Shown here in pieces: positions 1-8,571 of a stretch of 64,000 nucleotides of DNA. The notes beneath the pieces were generated by a model that was not told the origin of the DNA, ran no database searches, and saw only the letters and a program-made list of their open reading frames with translations. The number at the start of each line of letters is the position of its first letter. The first letter of the stretch is position 1. The stretch comes from Flexilinea flocculi (GTDB taxonomy: Bacteria > Chloroflexota > Anaerolineae > Anaerolineales > Anaerolineaceae), in NCBI RefSeq assembly GCF_001192795.1, contig NZ_DF968180.1, positions 482,761 through 546,760 of the forward strand. The letters run 5' to 3'. Made by a program: the position numbers and the translations under genes.

Positions 1-1
1 C

Positions 2-133
2 GGATCCATGGCGCCGAAGATTCAAGCGTGCATCTGGTTCCTGGAAGCTGGCGGAAAACAAGCTTTGATCACAAATCCAGAAAACATCGGTCGTGCCCTG
101 AAAGGTGAATCCGGTACGTTAATTACCGCTTAA
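2..133 (+). CDS. arcC: carbamate kinase, C-terminal fragment (5' end outside window)
   Basis: The open frame entering from the left edge encodes about 43 residues ending KGESGTLITA and stop. The segment GSMAPKIQACIWFLEAGG matches the conserved C-terminal GSM-PK-EAA--F-E-GG block of carbamate kinases, followed by the usual A-LIT strand. Carbamate kinase makes ATP from carbamoyl phosphate at the end of arginine, agmatine or allantoin breakdown, in the cytoplasm. Only the last helix and strand are visible, so catalytic residues cannot be checked. It converges on glutamate dehydrogenase, which suits an amino-acid-fermenting lifestyle. Confidence 0.8.
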   Translation, partial: GSMAPKIQACIWFLEAGGKQALITNPENIGRALKGESGTLITA

Positions 134-152
134 TATAGAAAAGAGATGAAAG

Positions 153-186
153 ACGGGTGTTCTGTGGTATGAGACAGGGCACCCGT
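153..186 (+). terminator. hairpin after arcC
   Basis: ACGGGTG and CTGT pair with ACAG and CACCCGT around a short loop, about 20 nt past the arcC stop. There is no clear T-run after it, so it may be an RNA-stability hairpin rather than a true terminator. Confidence 0.4.
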
Positions 187-230
187 TATAACATGCGGCG
201 TTTATAAAAAAAAAGGAGAAGCAGTACACA

Positions 231-262
231 AAAAAAGCGTTCCATCTTGGAACGCTTTTTTT
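231..262. terminator. bidirectional Rho-independent terminator between arcC and gdhA
   Basis: The perfect stem AGCGTTCCA/TGGAACGCT is flanked by an A-run on the left and a T-run on the right. It can therefore terminate both converging genes. Confidence 0.85.
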
Positions 263-292
263 GTGCCTTTTTGGAGAACGGTTGATAACTTC

Positions 293-1579
293 TTATACCC
301 AACCGCGTAATTTCATTGCAGTGACCACACGTTGAATGGCGACCATATATGCCGCATCACGCATGTAGACGTTTCGTTCTTTCGCCATTCCAAATACAGA
401 ATTGAAAGCGACGGACATCTTATCATCTAATTTTCCGAGAACTTCATCTTCACTCCAATAGAAGTTGGCGTCATTCTGCACACTTTCAAAGTAGGAGCAG
501 GTTACGCCGCCACAGTTGCAGAGGAAATCTGGAATCAGGAATATATTTCGCTTCTTAATCACTTCATCTGCTTCAGTGGTGGTCGGACCGTTGGCTGCTT
601 CCGCAATAATCTTGACCTGTTTGCTGATGGTGTTCACGTTATCCAGCGTGATCTGACCTTCCAGCGCTGCAGGAATCAAGACATCGACATCCAGGCTGCG
701 CCATGCATCACCGGAGAGGATTTCATAGCCATTTTCAGAAGCCAGTTTCTTGTCGATCATACCGTACTGATCAGTAATGCTCATCAGGAAATGAGGATCA
801 ATGCCGTCAGCTTTATAGAAAGTGTAACTGGTTTTATCAATGCGATCCCAGCAGGAAACACATTTGACAATGCCTTTCAATTTTTCGATGTAATTGGTGG
901 CTGTGTATTGAGCAACGTTGCCAAAACCCTGGATAGCAGCTGTGGTGCCTTTGGAATCAATCCCCAATTTTTTCATTGCTTCACGGATACAGACAACGAC
1001 ACCGAAACCGGTTGCCTGGGTACGGCCTAATGAACCGCCAGCGCCGACGGGTTTGCCGGTCACGACGCCCGGTGTGTATTGGCCGGAAAGCTGTGAATAT
1101 TCATCCATGAACCAGCACATCATCTGTGCATTGGAACCCATATCCGGTGCTGGAACATCAGTACGCGGTCCAAAATCTTTCCAGAGGAGCCGTGCATAAC
1201 CGCGAAGCAGTCGTTCTTTTTCTCGATCACTCAGAGCGGTTGGATCTACAACGACACCGCCTTTACCGCCCCCCAGCGGAACATTGGCGACAGCACATTT
1301 CCATGTCATCCAAAGTGAAAGAGCACGAACAGTATCAAAAGTTTCATTCTGGTAAAAACGTAATCCGCCTTTATGCGGGCCTAAAGCATCATTATGCTGG
1401 ACGCGATACCCATCAAAAATTTTTAATTCACCATTGTCCATTCTTACAGGAATTCGAACATGAAATTCTTTTTTTGGCCAGCGCAAGAATGCACGGACTT
1501 CTTCATCTAAATCCAGCATATCTGCCACACGGTCAAATTGTTTCTGTGCTAATTCAAATGGATTGATTTCTTTACTCAT
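293..1579 (-). CDS. gdhA: glutamate dehydrogenase (Glu/Leu/Phe/Val dehydrogenase family)
   Basis: This 428-residue protein has the normal length of a hexameric NAD(P)-dependent glutamate dehydrogenase, which interconverts glutamate with 2-oxoglutarate and ammonia in the cytoplasm. Visible motifs are GPHKGGLRF (substrate-binding Lys), PLGGGKGGVVVDP (catalytic Lys), PAPDMGSN, the dinucleotide-binding loop IQGFGNVA, and AEAANGPTT. The start ATG is preceded by AAGGAGATC at good spacing. Coenzyme preference cannot be read reliably. It is monocistronic, converging with arcC and divergent from the transaldolase-like gene. Confidence 0.93.
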   Translation of the reverse strand: MSKEINPFELAQKQFDRVADMLDLDEEVRAFLRWPKKEFHVRIPVRMDNGELKIFDGYRVQHNDALGPHKGGLRFYQNETFDTVRALSLWMTWKCAVANVPLGGGKGGVVVDPTALSDREKERLLRGYARLLWKDFGPRTDVPAPDMGSNAQMMCWFMDEYSQLSGQYTPGVVTGKPVGAGGSLGRTQATGFGVVVCIREAMKKLGIDSKGTTAAIQGFGNVAQYTATNYIEKLKGIVKCVSCWDRIDKTSYTFYKADGIDPHFLMSITDQYGMIDKKLASENGYEILSGDAWRSLDVDVLIPAALEGQITLDNVNTISKQVKIIAEAANGPTTTEADEVIKKRNIFLIPDFLCNCGGVTCSYFESVQNDANFYWSEDEVLGKLDDKMSVAFNSVFGMAKERNVYMRDAAYMVAIQRVVTAMKLRGWV

Positions 1580-1934
1580 TAAAAATTGATCTCCTTTTTG
1601 ACCAAAATATTGTTACACAAAACCGTAATGTTAGTTTAGAGTCATTTGAGGAAACCGGCAATTGACAGAATTCGGTTAATACTCTGATTATGATCACCAT
1701 AATAATATGACAATTGTTACTTTTTTCTGTCATATTCACCGGCAGCTGAAGACAGCTTGATTGCTGAATCAATGATGAAAAAATATTCTTTCATATATGA
1801 TTTTGACATGAAAACAAATTGGTGATAGATTTATTTCATCAATCCGCAATTTGAAAAATGATTAAACCTTCAATATAAGAAGAGCAATAAAAAAATGTGG
1901 ATTGGTATGAAATAATTGGTATGGAGGAATTGTA
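1580..1934. promoter_or_regulatory. divergent intergenic region with a candidate promoter for the transaldolase-like gene
   Basis: This 355-bp AT-rich region separates two divergent genes, so it should hold both promoters. For the plus strand, TTGACA at 1803-1808 is followed after 17 nt by TAGATT at 1826-1831, a moderate sigma-70 match. No clear partner was found for gdhA. No gene is seen here. Confidence 0.4.
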
Positions 1935-2594
1935 ATGAAATTATATGGCGATACTGCGAATCTGGATGAATTGAGAGAGATGGAATCGATGGGATTATTA
2001 AGCGGTGTAACGACAAATCCAACAATCCTTTCGCAACAAGGGGCAGATGCTATGGCGACACTGCGGAAAATCACAGCGTTGCTGCCGGATTACCCGATTT
2101 TTGCTCAGGTTACAGCGCAAGATCATCAAGGAATGATCGAGCAGGGTAAGAAGATTAACACTGCCGGCAGTCACATGGTTGTGAAAATTCCTGCAACAAA
2201 TGAAGGTTTGAAGGCCATTGCAGCGCTGCGAAAAATTGGCATCAGAACTTGTGCGACTGCAATTTTGACCTCTGCGGAGGCATTGTTGTGTTCTCTGGCT
2301 GGGGCTTCTTATGTTGCTCCTTATACCGGTCAAAATGAACAAGTCGGTTTCAGCGGCATTCAAACACTCAAAGAGATTGTCACAATCCTGAAAACGGCAG
2401 ACACCGATACAGAAGTTTTAGCTGCTTCTATCGAGAAACCGCAGGAGCTGGCAGAAGTTGCAATGACGGGCGCTCAGATTGCAACGATTACTTATCAGCA
2501 AATGATGGATGTTTGCGGAAGAGCTGCGCCTCTGACCGGTTTCTATGTGGATCGCTTTTTCAATGATTGGAACCGGAATCATTGTTATTTTTAA
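1935..2594 (+). CDS. fsa: fructose-6-phosphate aldolase / transaldolase-like protein (FSA/TalC family)
   Basis: The 219-residue length is typical of the short transaldolase subfamily 3A/FSA. The N-terminus MKLYGDTANLDEL and GVTTNPTIL are the family signature, and MVVKIPATNEGLKAI carries the Schiff-base Lys (K84). SGIQTLKEI and VLAAS further match FSA. Known members either cleave fructose 6-phosphate to free dihydroxyacetone and glyceraldehyde 3-phosphate, or act as transaldolases. The dihydroxyacetone kinase genes about 6 kb downstream favour the aldolase reading, by inference. GGAGGAATTGT precedes the ATG. It lies just upstream of a sugar importer with its own promoter. Confidence 0.85.
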   Translation: MKLYGDTANLDELREMESMGLLSGVTTNPTILSQQGADAMATLRKITALLPDYPIFAQVTAQDHQGMIEQGKKINTAGSHMVVKIPATNEGLKAIAALRKIGIRTCATAILTSAEALLCSLAGASYVAPYTGQNEQVGFSGIQTLKEIVTILKTADTDTEVLAASIEKPQELAEVAMTGAQIATITYQQMMDVCGRAAPLTGFYVDRFFNDWNRNHCYF

Positions 2595-2628
2595 TCATTG
2601 GTAAAAAAAATTTTATTTCTTATCGATA

Positions 2629-2657
2629 TTGACATCATATTTTCGCCATGATAGAAT
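2629..2657 (+). promoter_or_regulatory. sigma-70 promoter of the sugar importer operon
   Basis: TTGACA at 2629-2634, a 17-nt spacer and TAGAAT at 2652-2657 lie about 36 nt before the binding-protein ATG. Confidence 0.7.
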
Positions 2658-2693
2658 TTTTTCACAACTAATTTTTTCAGAGAAAGGAAAAAT

Positions 2694-3944
2694 ATGAAAA
2701 AGAATTTGTTAAGTGTTTTGTTGTCAATTGTATTGTTGGCATCTTTCTTAACGGTGCCGGTTTTTGCTGAAGACCCTATCACACTGGAGTTTTCCCAATG
2801 GTGGGAACCGGAACTCCCCCAAGGAGCTTTCCGTCAGTTGATCGATCAATTCGAGGAACAAAATCCTGGAATCAAAGTTGAACTCTTGAGTGGTCCCTAT
2901 TCTTCAACAAAAGAACAGATTGTCGCCGGCGCTGCAACTGGAACGATGTCGGACGTTGTAGGTCTGGATGGAGCCTGGGTCAATGATTTTGTCAAACAAG
3001 GCGCGATCACCGATTTGTCCGCACTGATGAAAGAAGCTGGTTATGATGAATCGCAGCTTGCTTCGCAGATTCAGTTGAACGGTTCGACCTACATGATACC
3101 GGTCGTCAATTTTGCATCTTTGTTGTTTGTCAACAATGATCTCCTGAGTGGAGCCGGTATTGAAAAGATTCCTTCCACACGGACTGAATTTTTCGAAGCC
3201 GCAAAAGCGATTACGAATGCCGAAAAGAATATTTCCGGCTGGATTCTGCCAATTTCACTGGAAACTCCCAACGGTATCCAGAATGATGTGATGCCATGGG
3301 CTTGGGCATCCGGAAAAAGCATGATGAAAGATGGAAAACCGGATCTACTCAATGCGGATGTAAAAAGCGCTGTTGAGTATGTAAAGAGTCTGTATGATGC
3401 TGGTGTGATTGCTCCAGGCGCCTTCAATATGAAGGAACAGGATAAAGTTGAGGAATTCACCAATGGACGCGTTGGAATGATGTTCGATACGCTGGCTCAC
3501 ATTAATCTGATCCGCGAGCGGAATCCTGAATTGAACTTTAGTGTTGCAGCAGCTCCGGCTGAAGATAGCTATACTGGTGAACGGGGAATCACCTATGCTT
3601 CCTGGGGTATTGGTATCGCTGAAAACAGCGAACATAAGGCAGAAGCCTGGAAACTGGTGGAATTCTTGATGAGCCAGGATATCAATGCAAAATTAGCGAC
3701 CATTGCCAATGCATTCCCGGGTAACGCCAATGCAGCTCCTGATCTTTCAAAGAGTGATCCGTTGTTCAGCGATGCATTTAAAGTCTATCAGGCTGGACAT
3801 CCGGCGAATGAATTTGTCGGTCTGCCGGTTGCGGAGGATCTGATGCGGTCCTTCGATGAAGAATTCCAACTGATGTTGGATGGCGATCAGACAGTTGATG
3901 AAATGCTTGCTAACGCACAAGCAGCCTGGGAGAAGGAATTCTAA
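2694..3944 (+). CDS. ABC sugar transporter substrate-binding protein (family 1)
   Basis: This 416-residue protein starts with a clear Sec signal peptide (MKK, a hydrophobic core, cleavage near VFA-EDP). There is no lipobox Cys, unusual for a monoderm, where binding proteins are normally lipid-anchored. The mature part has the family-1 pattern: an ITLEFSQWW start, the EEQNPGIKVELL strand and a WKLVEFLMS segment near the C-terminus. It should capture an oligosaccharide or sugar phosphate ester outside the membrane and deliver it to the two following permeases. AGAAAGGAAAAAT is the ribosome-binding site. The ligand is not predictable from sequence. Confidence 0.88.
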   Translation: MKKNLLSVLLSIVLLASFLTVPVFAEDPITLEFSQWWEPELPQGAFRQLIDQFEEQNPGIKVELLSGPYSSTKEQIVAGAATGTMSDVVGLDGAWVNDFVKQGAITDLSALMKEAGYDESQLASQIQLNGSTYMIPVVNFASLLFVNNDLLSGAGIEKIPSTRTEFFEAAKAITNAEKNISGWILPISLETPNGIQNDVMPWAWASGKSMMKDGKPDLLNADVKSAVEYVKSLYDAGVIAPGAFNMKEQDKVEEFTNGRVGMMFDTLAHINLIRERNPELNFSVAAAPAEDSYTGERGITYASWGIGIAENSEHKAEAWKLVEFLMSQDINAKLATIANAFPGNANAAPDLSKSDPLFSDAFKVYQAGHPANEFVGLPVAEDLMRSFDEEFQLMLDGDQTVDEMLANAQAAWEKEF

Positions 3945-3963
3945 TTTCGGGCAACGATTATGG

Positions 3964-4004
3964 ATATGATCACACGATTGATATTTCGTGTGATCATATT
4001 TTTT
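3964..4004 (+). terminator. strong terminator-like hairpin inside the importer operon
   Basis: A 14-bp perfect stem (ATATGATCACACGA at 3964-3977 with TCGTGTGATCATAT at 3986-3999, 8-nt loop) is followed directly by a T-run. It sits between the binding-protein stop and the first permease. Partial termination here would make more binding protein than permease. Confidence 0.8.
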
Positions 4005-4026
4005 GAAAGAGAAGAGAAAACAAGTG

Positions 4027-4923
4027 ATGACGTTGAAAAGCAGACCAGGTTCTCTGGGGAAAAGGCTGACGCCTTATCTTTACCTATCCCCTACGATGGT
4101 GTTGATGATTATTCTGATGCTTGTTCCAATTGTGATCGTGATTGGTTATTCTTTTTACGACAATGTCATCATGAATAAACATCCGGTTTTCATCGGAATT
4201 AAGAATTATGCGGAAATATTGACCGACAAGAATTTCCACCAAACGATTTATAATACGGCGTTTTTTACAATTTCGAGTGTGGTTTTTCATATGATCATCG
4301 GTCTGACTTTTTCGATGCTGCTGAATTCAAAATTGCTCCATCAGACAACCAGATCGATTTTTCGTGTTATTTATGTTTTACCTTGGGTTTTTACAGCAGC
4401 AATTATTGCCATTTTGTGGCGGTTGATGCTGAATCCAAATGGTATTGTAAATTATTTTCTGAATATATTTGGAACTATTGATTCAAAAGTTGAATGGCTC
4501 GGATCCAGAGATACAGCACTCTATGCGGTGACGTTCATCAATATATGGTCCGGATATCCTTTCTATATGGTCAGTTTGCTGGCAGGACTGCAAGGAATCT
4601 CGATCGATTTGTATGAAGCGGCTGAAGTAGACGGTGCAAATTCAGTACAAAAATTTCTCTATATCACAATTCCGCAGTTAAAACCAATTATTGTCAGTAT
4701 GGCGATGCTGGATTGTATCTGGACGATGCAGCAGTTTTCATTAATCTGGATGACGACTGGCGGCGGTCCGATTCGGGCGACGGAAATGTTGAGCACCTAT
4801 ACATATAAATTAGCTTTCAGTAAATATGAATTCTCTCAAGCTTCATCCAGCGCTGTGATCATCCTGATTTTCTCGATGCTTTTGGCGTTTATTTATGTTC
4901 GAAAACAGAAAGCGAGAGATTAA
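4027..4923 (+). CDS. ABC sugar transporter permease, first subunit (MalF/UgpA type)
   Basis: This inner-membrane permease of about 298 residues has six predicted hydrophobic segments and the BPD-transporter EAA loop LYEAAEVDGANSVQKFLYITIP, which docks on the ATPase. I chose ATG 4027, after GAGAAGAGAAAAC; an in-frame TTG at 4003 and GTG at 4024 are alternatives, but the TTG overlaps the terminator-like hairpin. It forms the heterodimeric channel with the next gene. No ATP-binding subunit is encoded nearby. Confidence 0.88.
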   Translation: MTLKSRPGSLGKRLTPYLYLSPTMVLMIILMLVPIVIVIGYSFYDNVIMNKHPVFIGIKNYAEILTDKNFHQTIYNTAFFTISSVVFHMIIGLTFSMLLNSKLLHQTTRSIFRVIYVLPWVFTAAIIAILWRLMLNPNGIVNYFLNIFGTIDSKVEWLGSRDTALYAVTFINIWSGYPFYMVSLLAGLQGISIDLYEAAEVDGANSVQKFLYITIPQLKPIIVSMAMLDCIWTMQQFSLIWMTTGGGPIRATEMLSTYTYKLAFSKYEFSQASSSAVIILIFSMLLAFIYVRKQKARD

Positions 4924-4927
4924 TCCA

Positions 4928-5767
4928 ATGTCAAAGACAACTGGCAGAAATATTGGGAAAATAATTGTCATCATAATGTTGCTGATCGGCGCAGTTTATG
5001 CAGGTTTTCCGGTAGTCTGGATGTTCCTTTGCTCATTCAAGCCGAACACGGAGATCTTTGCTTATCCGCCGACATTTATCTCTGATACTTTCTCGTTGAA
5101 TGCATATCGCTCGATTCTGACTAATTCGGAAAAAATTCGCTTTTTCCTGAACAGCTATTTTGTTTCTTCTGTGGTGACAATTCTTACGCTGTTTGTTTCG
5201 GTTTTGTCTGCATATAGCTTCAGCCGTTTTGAATTCAAGCTGAAGAAAACATTAAATATGTTGATTATCAGTGTTCAGGCTGTTCCTCCTATTACGCTTT
5301 TAATACCGTATTTCGGTTTAATCGTCGCCTTAAAACTGTATAACACCTATTGGGCGCTAATTTTCACCTATATGGTATTTACATTGCCATATGCGATTAT
5401 CATGATGACGGGATATTTTAATACCCTTCCCAAAGAATTAGATGAAGCAGTAATGATTGATGGAGGTAGCCGCTTATTGGCTTTATGGAAAGTGCTGATT
5501 CCGATTTCAATTCCCGGCATGATATCAGTCGGAATGTATACTTTTATGCAAGCCTGGAACGAATATCTTTTCGCGTTGACGCTGACAAAAACCATTGAGA
5601 TGAGAACAGTGCCGATTGGTATTCAACAGTTGATGGGTCAGCATTCTTATGAATGGAATGAGATGATGGCAATGAGTATTTTGGGCTGTTTGCCAGTTCT
5701 TTTATTGTTCCTGTTCTTCCAGCGTTATTTTATCGAGGGAATGACGGCAGGATCCGTAAAAAGCTGA
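4928..5767 (+). CDS. ABC sugar transporter permease, second subunit (MalG/UgpE type)
   Basis: About 279 residues with six hydrophobic segments and the EAA loop ELDEAVMIDGGSRLLALWKV. The start at ATG 4928, four bases after the upstream stop, gives the usual short N-terminus (MSKTTGRN). An ATG at 4895 inside the previous gene is possible but less likely. It is translationally close to the first permease. The partner ATPase must be supplied elsewhere, as in MsmX-type shared-ATPase systems. Confidence 0.87.
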   Translation: MSKTTGRNIGKIIVIIMLLIGAVYAGFPVVWMFLCSFKPNTEIFAYPPTFISDTFSLNAYRSILTNSEKIRFFLNSYFVSSVVTILTLFVSVLSAYSFSRFEFKLKKTLNMLIISVQAVPPITLLIPYFGLIVALKLYNTYWALIFTYMVFTLPYAIIMMTGYFNTLPKELDEAVMIDGGSRLLALWKVLIPISIPGMISVGMYTFMQAWNEYLFALTLTKTIEMRTVPIGIQQLMGQHSYEWNEMMAMSILGCLPVLLLFLFFQRYFIEGMTAGSVKS

Positions 5768-5806
5768 TTAAAATTATTGATCTACAAGAAAAGGAAAAAT
5801 AGAAAT

Positions 5807-6670
5807 ATGTTAATGAATATGAAAAACTTGCTGGCAGTGGCAAACAAAAATTACTTTGCAGTGCCTGCTTTCAATATCAGTGATTATTCCATGCTGAATG
5901 GAATTTTCGAGGCTTCGGAGGAAAAACAATCTCCGCTGATTATTGCCATTCATCCGGATGAATTAAGTTTTATCGGGGTCGAGGTGGTAAAAGCAGTGAT
6001 TGAAAAAGCAAATAAAACATCGATTCCTGTCTGTATTCACCTGGATCACGGATCAAAATTTGAACAGATTGTATTGGCAATTCAAAGCGGTTTTACATCC
6101 GTGATGATGGATGCGTCCCATTTTTCTTTTGAAAAAAATATTGAAGTCTGCAGAAAAATTGTTGAAACGGCACATGCTGTGAATGTCTCGGTTGAAGGAG
6201 AACTGGGCACCATCGGTTCAACGGATGCACAGGCTGAAGCCGGTGCCGCGCAGATTATTTATACAAATCCGGATGATGCCGTTCAATTTGTTGAAGCGAC
6301 CGGAATTGACTCACTGGCCATAGCGATCGGGACATCTCACGGTATCTATCCAAAAGGAATGAAGCCGGAACTGAAACTGGATTTGCTAAAAATTATCAAA
6401 TCGAAAGTCTCTGTCCCCCTGGTTTTGCATGGCGGTTCTAACAATCGGGACGACGAAATTGCTGAATCTGTCAAACTGGGTATTAATAAAATTAATATTT
6501 CCAGCGATATTAAGGTGGCTTATTTCGATAAGATGCGAGAAGTATTAAAAGATAGCAGCTTGAGAGAACCCAATGTCATCGAGCCATCTTGTATTCAGGC
6601 GATGAAAGAAACGGCGTTCCATAAGATTGAATTATTTAACGCAACCGGTAAAGCTCTTCTGTATAAATAG
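5807..6670 (+). CDS. class II ketose-bisphosphate aldolase (FbaA/GatY/KbaY family)
   Basis: This roughly 287-residue zinc-dependent TIM-barrel aldolase has CIHLDHGSK (catalytic Asp and first Zn His), SVEGELGTIGS, GTSHGIYP (Zn His), LVLHGGS (Zn His) and the phosphate-binding INKINISSDI. It should cleave a ketose 1,6-bisphosphate such as fructose or tagatose bisphosphate into DHAP and an aldehyde. ATG 5807 is preferred because AAGGAAAAAT lies about ten bases upstream; a TTG at 5777 is open but has no such site. As the last gene of the importer operon it probably processes the imported sugar after phosphorylation. The exact substrate is unknown. Confidence 0.87.
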   Translation: MLMNMKNLLAVANKNYFAVPAFNISDYSMLNGIFEASEEKQSPLIIAIHPDELSFIGVEVVKAVIEKANKTSIPVCIHLDHGSKFEQIVLAIQSGFTSVMMDASHFSFEKNIEVCRKIVETAHAVNVSVEGELGTIGSTDAQAEAGAAQIIYTNPDDAVQFVEATGIDSLAIAIGTSHGIYPKGMKPELKLDLLKIIKSKVSVPLVLHGGSNNRDDEIAESVKLGINKINISSDIKVAYFDKMREVLKDSSLREPNVIEPSCIQAMKETAFHKIELFNATGKALLYK

Positions 6671-6785
6671 GCTGAGAGAAAAAACAGGGTAGGGAATCGG
6701 ATTCAGACATTTTCGCGGATTCCTTCCCTTCCCGAAATTTGATTTGAAAGCGCTCTTTTCACAAGCGTTTAAAAAATAAGAAAGA

Positions 6786-6862
6786 TTCATCGTTGTTGTG
6801 TTGTTTTAATTTTGAAAAAAAAACACAACAACAATAAATTCTTTTCATATTTCAAATTATTG
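6786..6862. repeat. variable-stem hairpin repeat, copy 1
   Basis: An 11-bp stem GTTGTTGTGTT (6792-6802) with AACACAACAAC (6822-6832) is followed by the family right arm ending TTTCATATTTCAAATTATTGG. The left arm is eroded. Confidence 0.75.
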
Positions 6863-6912
6863 GAATCGTATAAATGATGCAGGATACAATTAAAGAATCG
6901 GAACAATTCTTC

Positions 6913-6943
6913 GGTTATCTATAAAAGTTGTGCATAGATAACC
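6913..6943. promoter_or_regulatory. perfect inverted repeat upstream of the RpiR regulator gene
   Basis: GGTTATCTAT (6913-6922) is repeated inverted as ATAGATAACC (6934-6943) about 115 bp before the regulator ATG. It could be its operator or a small RNA hairpin; no T-run follows. Confidence 0.4.
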
Positions 6944-7059
6944 CGCTACAAAATTATAAGAAACGAGCACAAATCCGATCGAAGTTTTTCGAAAAAGAAA
7001 ATGATGCAAGCAAGTACAAAGAACGCTTTTGATTCTTTTTTTATTTCGGAGAAAATAAC

Positions 7060-7905
7060 ATGGGCATAATTCAATCTAAATCCGTCATCGAAACTATCAA
7101 AGATAATTATGATCAAATCTTTTCGTCAGAAAAAAAGATCGCTGATTTTATTTTAGCTTCTCCTGAATTGGCAGTGAATGCCAATGTCTCTGAATTGGCA
7201 AATTACAGTAATGTCAGCGATGCGACGGTTATACGATTCTGTAAACATATTGGTTACCAGGGATATTACCAACTGCGGATCAACCTTTCCAGAGATCTGG
7301 GGCGGAAACAAAGCCGTTTTATTGAATCCACGAATGGTGAAGCGGATACAGTTGACAACCTATTTAAAATGATTGCAGCGGACATGATGCGGATCGGACA
7401 AAACATTGATCAGAGCACCATGGTCAATTGTGCTAATTTAATAAAGAAATGTAATCACGCTCATATTATTGCGGTTGGAAATACCAGTCCGTTTGCTCAA
7501 TATATGGGTTTTCGCTTAGGCAGACTGGGGATTAAATGCTCCTATGGAATTGTGGCTGAATATTTTATGAATCACATCAATTTGGCTGAAAAGGGTGATA
7601 TTGTGATCGCAATCAGTCAATCCGGCTGTTCAAAACAGGTTGTCCAGGCGATGGAGCTGGCAAAAGAAAAATCATTGAAGCAAATAGCGATTACTGCCTA
7701 CAAATATTCCCCGGTCAGCAGCCTTGCGGATTATTTGCTGCTATCAGATGTCGGCGAACGAACTGTTTACTCTTCCAAAAATTACTCTCACCTGTATGAA
7801 GCTGCGGTAATTGATGCTTTGTTATACTTCGTAACCAATGAAGAGACAATCAATGCCAATGATGCGGATAAACCCGAAATTATTTTCTCGGAATACAAAC
7901 TGTAA
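7060..7905 (+). CDS. MurR/RpiR family transcriptional regulator
   Basis: This 281-residue protein has an N-terminal RpiR-type helix-turn-helix (residues about 10-80, including SEKKIADFILASPE and VSDATVIRFCKHIGYQGYYQLR) and a C-terminal SIS sugar-phosphate-binding domain (about 125-260, with IIAVGNTSPFAQYMGFRL and DIVIAISQSGCSKQVV). Family members sense phosphosugars and regulate adjacent sugar genes. Its position after the importer-aldolase operon and before DhaKL suggests control of one or both. It is probably transcribed alone from the 389-bp upstream region. Confidence 0.88.
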   Translation: MGIIQSKSVIETIKDNYDQIFSSEKKIADFILASPELAVNANVSELANYSNVSDATVIRFCKHIGYQGYYQLRINLSRDLGRKQSRFIESTNGEADTVDNLFKMIAADMMRIGQNIDQSTMVNCANLIKKCNHAHIIAVGNTSPFAQYMGFRLGRLGIKCSYGIVAEYFMNHINLAEKGDIVIAISQSGCSKQVVQAMELAKEKSLKQIAITAYKYSPVSSLADYLLLSDVGERTVYSSKNYSHLYEAAVIDALLYFVTNEETINANDADKPEIIFSEYKL

Positions 7906-7934
7906 TATATTATCTCGCTGATCCGGACGGTGCA

Positions 7935-7953
7935 ATTGTAAGATCCTTACAAT
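7935..7953 (+). terminator. small palindrome after the RpiR gene
   Basis: ATTGTAAG and CTTACAAT pair around ATC, about 30 nt past the stop. It lacks a T-run, so terminator function is uncertain. Confidence 0.3.
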
Positions 7954-7959
7954 GTCCAA

Positions 7960-8078
7960 TCATTCGGAATATGAAAGAATACTTGCTGATCTCATGGCTT
8001 TTATGCTTCGTGAAAAGGTATGAGATCAGCAAGTTCCCTCTTTTTGTTCGAAAGGTTTATCCATATTTCAAACAACAG
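7960..8078. repeat. variable-stem hairpin repeat, copy 2
   Basis: The left arm (ATTCGGAATATGAAAGAAT) leads into a 15-bp perfect stem, ACTTGCTGATCTCAT (7981-7995) with ATGAGATCAGCAAGT (8020-8034). The loop contains GCTTCGTG. The right arm ends CCATATTTCAAACAACAG. Confidence 0.85.
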
Positions 8079-8137
8079 ATGAAAAAAATTCAACATCCAA
8101 TAATGAAAATTGAATTCTATTTTCGCAGGAATTGCTG
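8074..8137. repeat. 64-bp secondary repeat module (partner at 33289-33353)
   Basis: From CAACAGATGAAA to GGAATTGCTG this segment matches 33289-33353 with only scattered differences. It abuts a hairpin repeat in both places. Confidence 0.7.
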
Positions 8138-8220
8138 ATCGCTGGATATCGAAATATTCAATCAAGAAAAAGCAAATTATAATTTGTGTATCTTATGTGT
8201 TACCGTATCAGATAACCATG

Positions 8221-8340
8221 CAGGAATTCGAAATTTAATCAGATTTTGAACAAAGAGGGCGTGTGATCGATTATTCGGTTTTTTTGCGCTTTGAGCAAAA
8301 AACGAAGAACCAAACACCTTTTTCATATTTCGAAATGCTG
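8221..8340. repeat. variable-stem hairpin repeat, copy 3
   Basis: The left arm CAGGAATTCGAAATTTAATC and right arm TTTCATATTTCGAAATGCTG flank an imperfect stem (TTCGG plus T-run with A-run plus CGAA) around GCGCTTTGAGC. It ends 27 bp before the tatA ATG, so it lies in the tatA leader. Confidence 0.7.
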
Positions 8341-8367
8341 ATCAACATGAAACGAGGATGAAAGCTT

Positions 8368-8571
8368 ATGTGGAGACCAGGTATTGCTGAAATTTTGATT
8401 GTTTTGGTGATTGTCATATTATTATTCGGACCCGGTCGTATTGCGAAAATCTCAAAAGAATTGGGGAGCAGTATCAACGCCTTTAAAGAAGGTCTTTCCG
8501 GTGAAAAGAAAGACGATCAAGAAGAAAAAGCCAAAACTGATCAGGATTCCGATCAGAAGTCAGAAAAATAA
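8368..8571 (+). CDS. tatA: twin-arginine translocase subunit TatA/TatE family
   Basis: This 67-residue protein has the TatA layout: a short extracytoplasmic N-terminus, one transmembrane helix (residues about 6-20), the FGPGRI hinge, an amphipathic helix (KISKELGSSINAFKEGL) and a charged acidic tail. TatA oligomers form the pore for folded twin-arginine substrates. No tatC lies in the window, so the receptor is elsewhere or the protein is an extra paralogue. GAGGATGAAAGCTT precedes the ATG. Confidence 0.88.
   Translation: MWRPGIAEILIVLVIVILLFGPGRIAKISKELGSSINAFKEGLSGEKKDDQEEKAKTDQDSDQKSEK

Noticed and set aside
791-1566. Plus-strand open frames opposite gdhA (791-1030, 918-1199, 1126-1566)
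   Set aside because: They lie antisense to a well-conserved gene, have no homology-like pattern and no ribosome-binding sites.
3960-4178. 72-residue frame at 3960-4178
   Set aside because: It overlaps the terminator hairpin and the start of a clear permease gene in another frame; its sequence is not protein-like.
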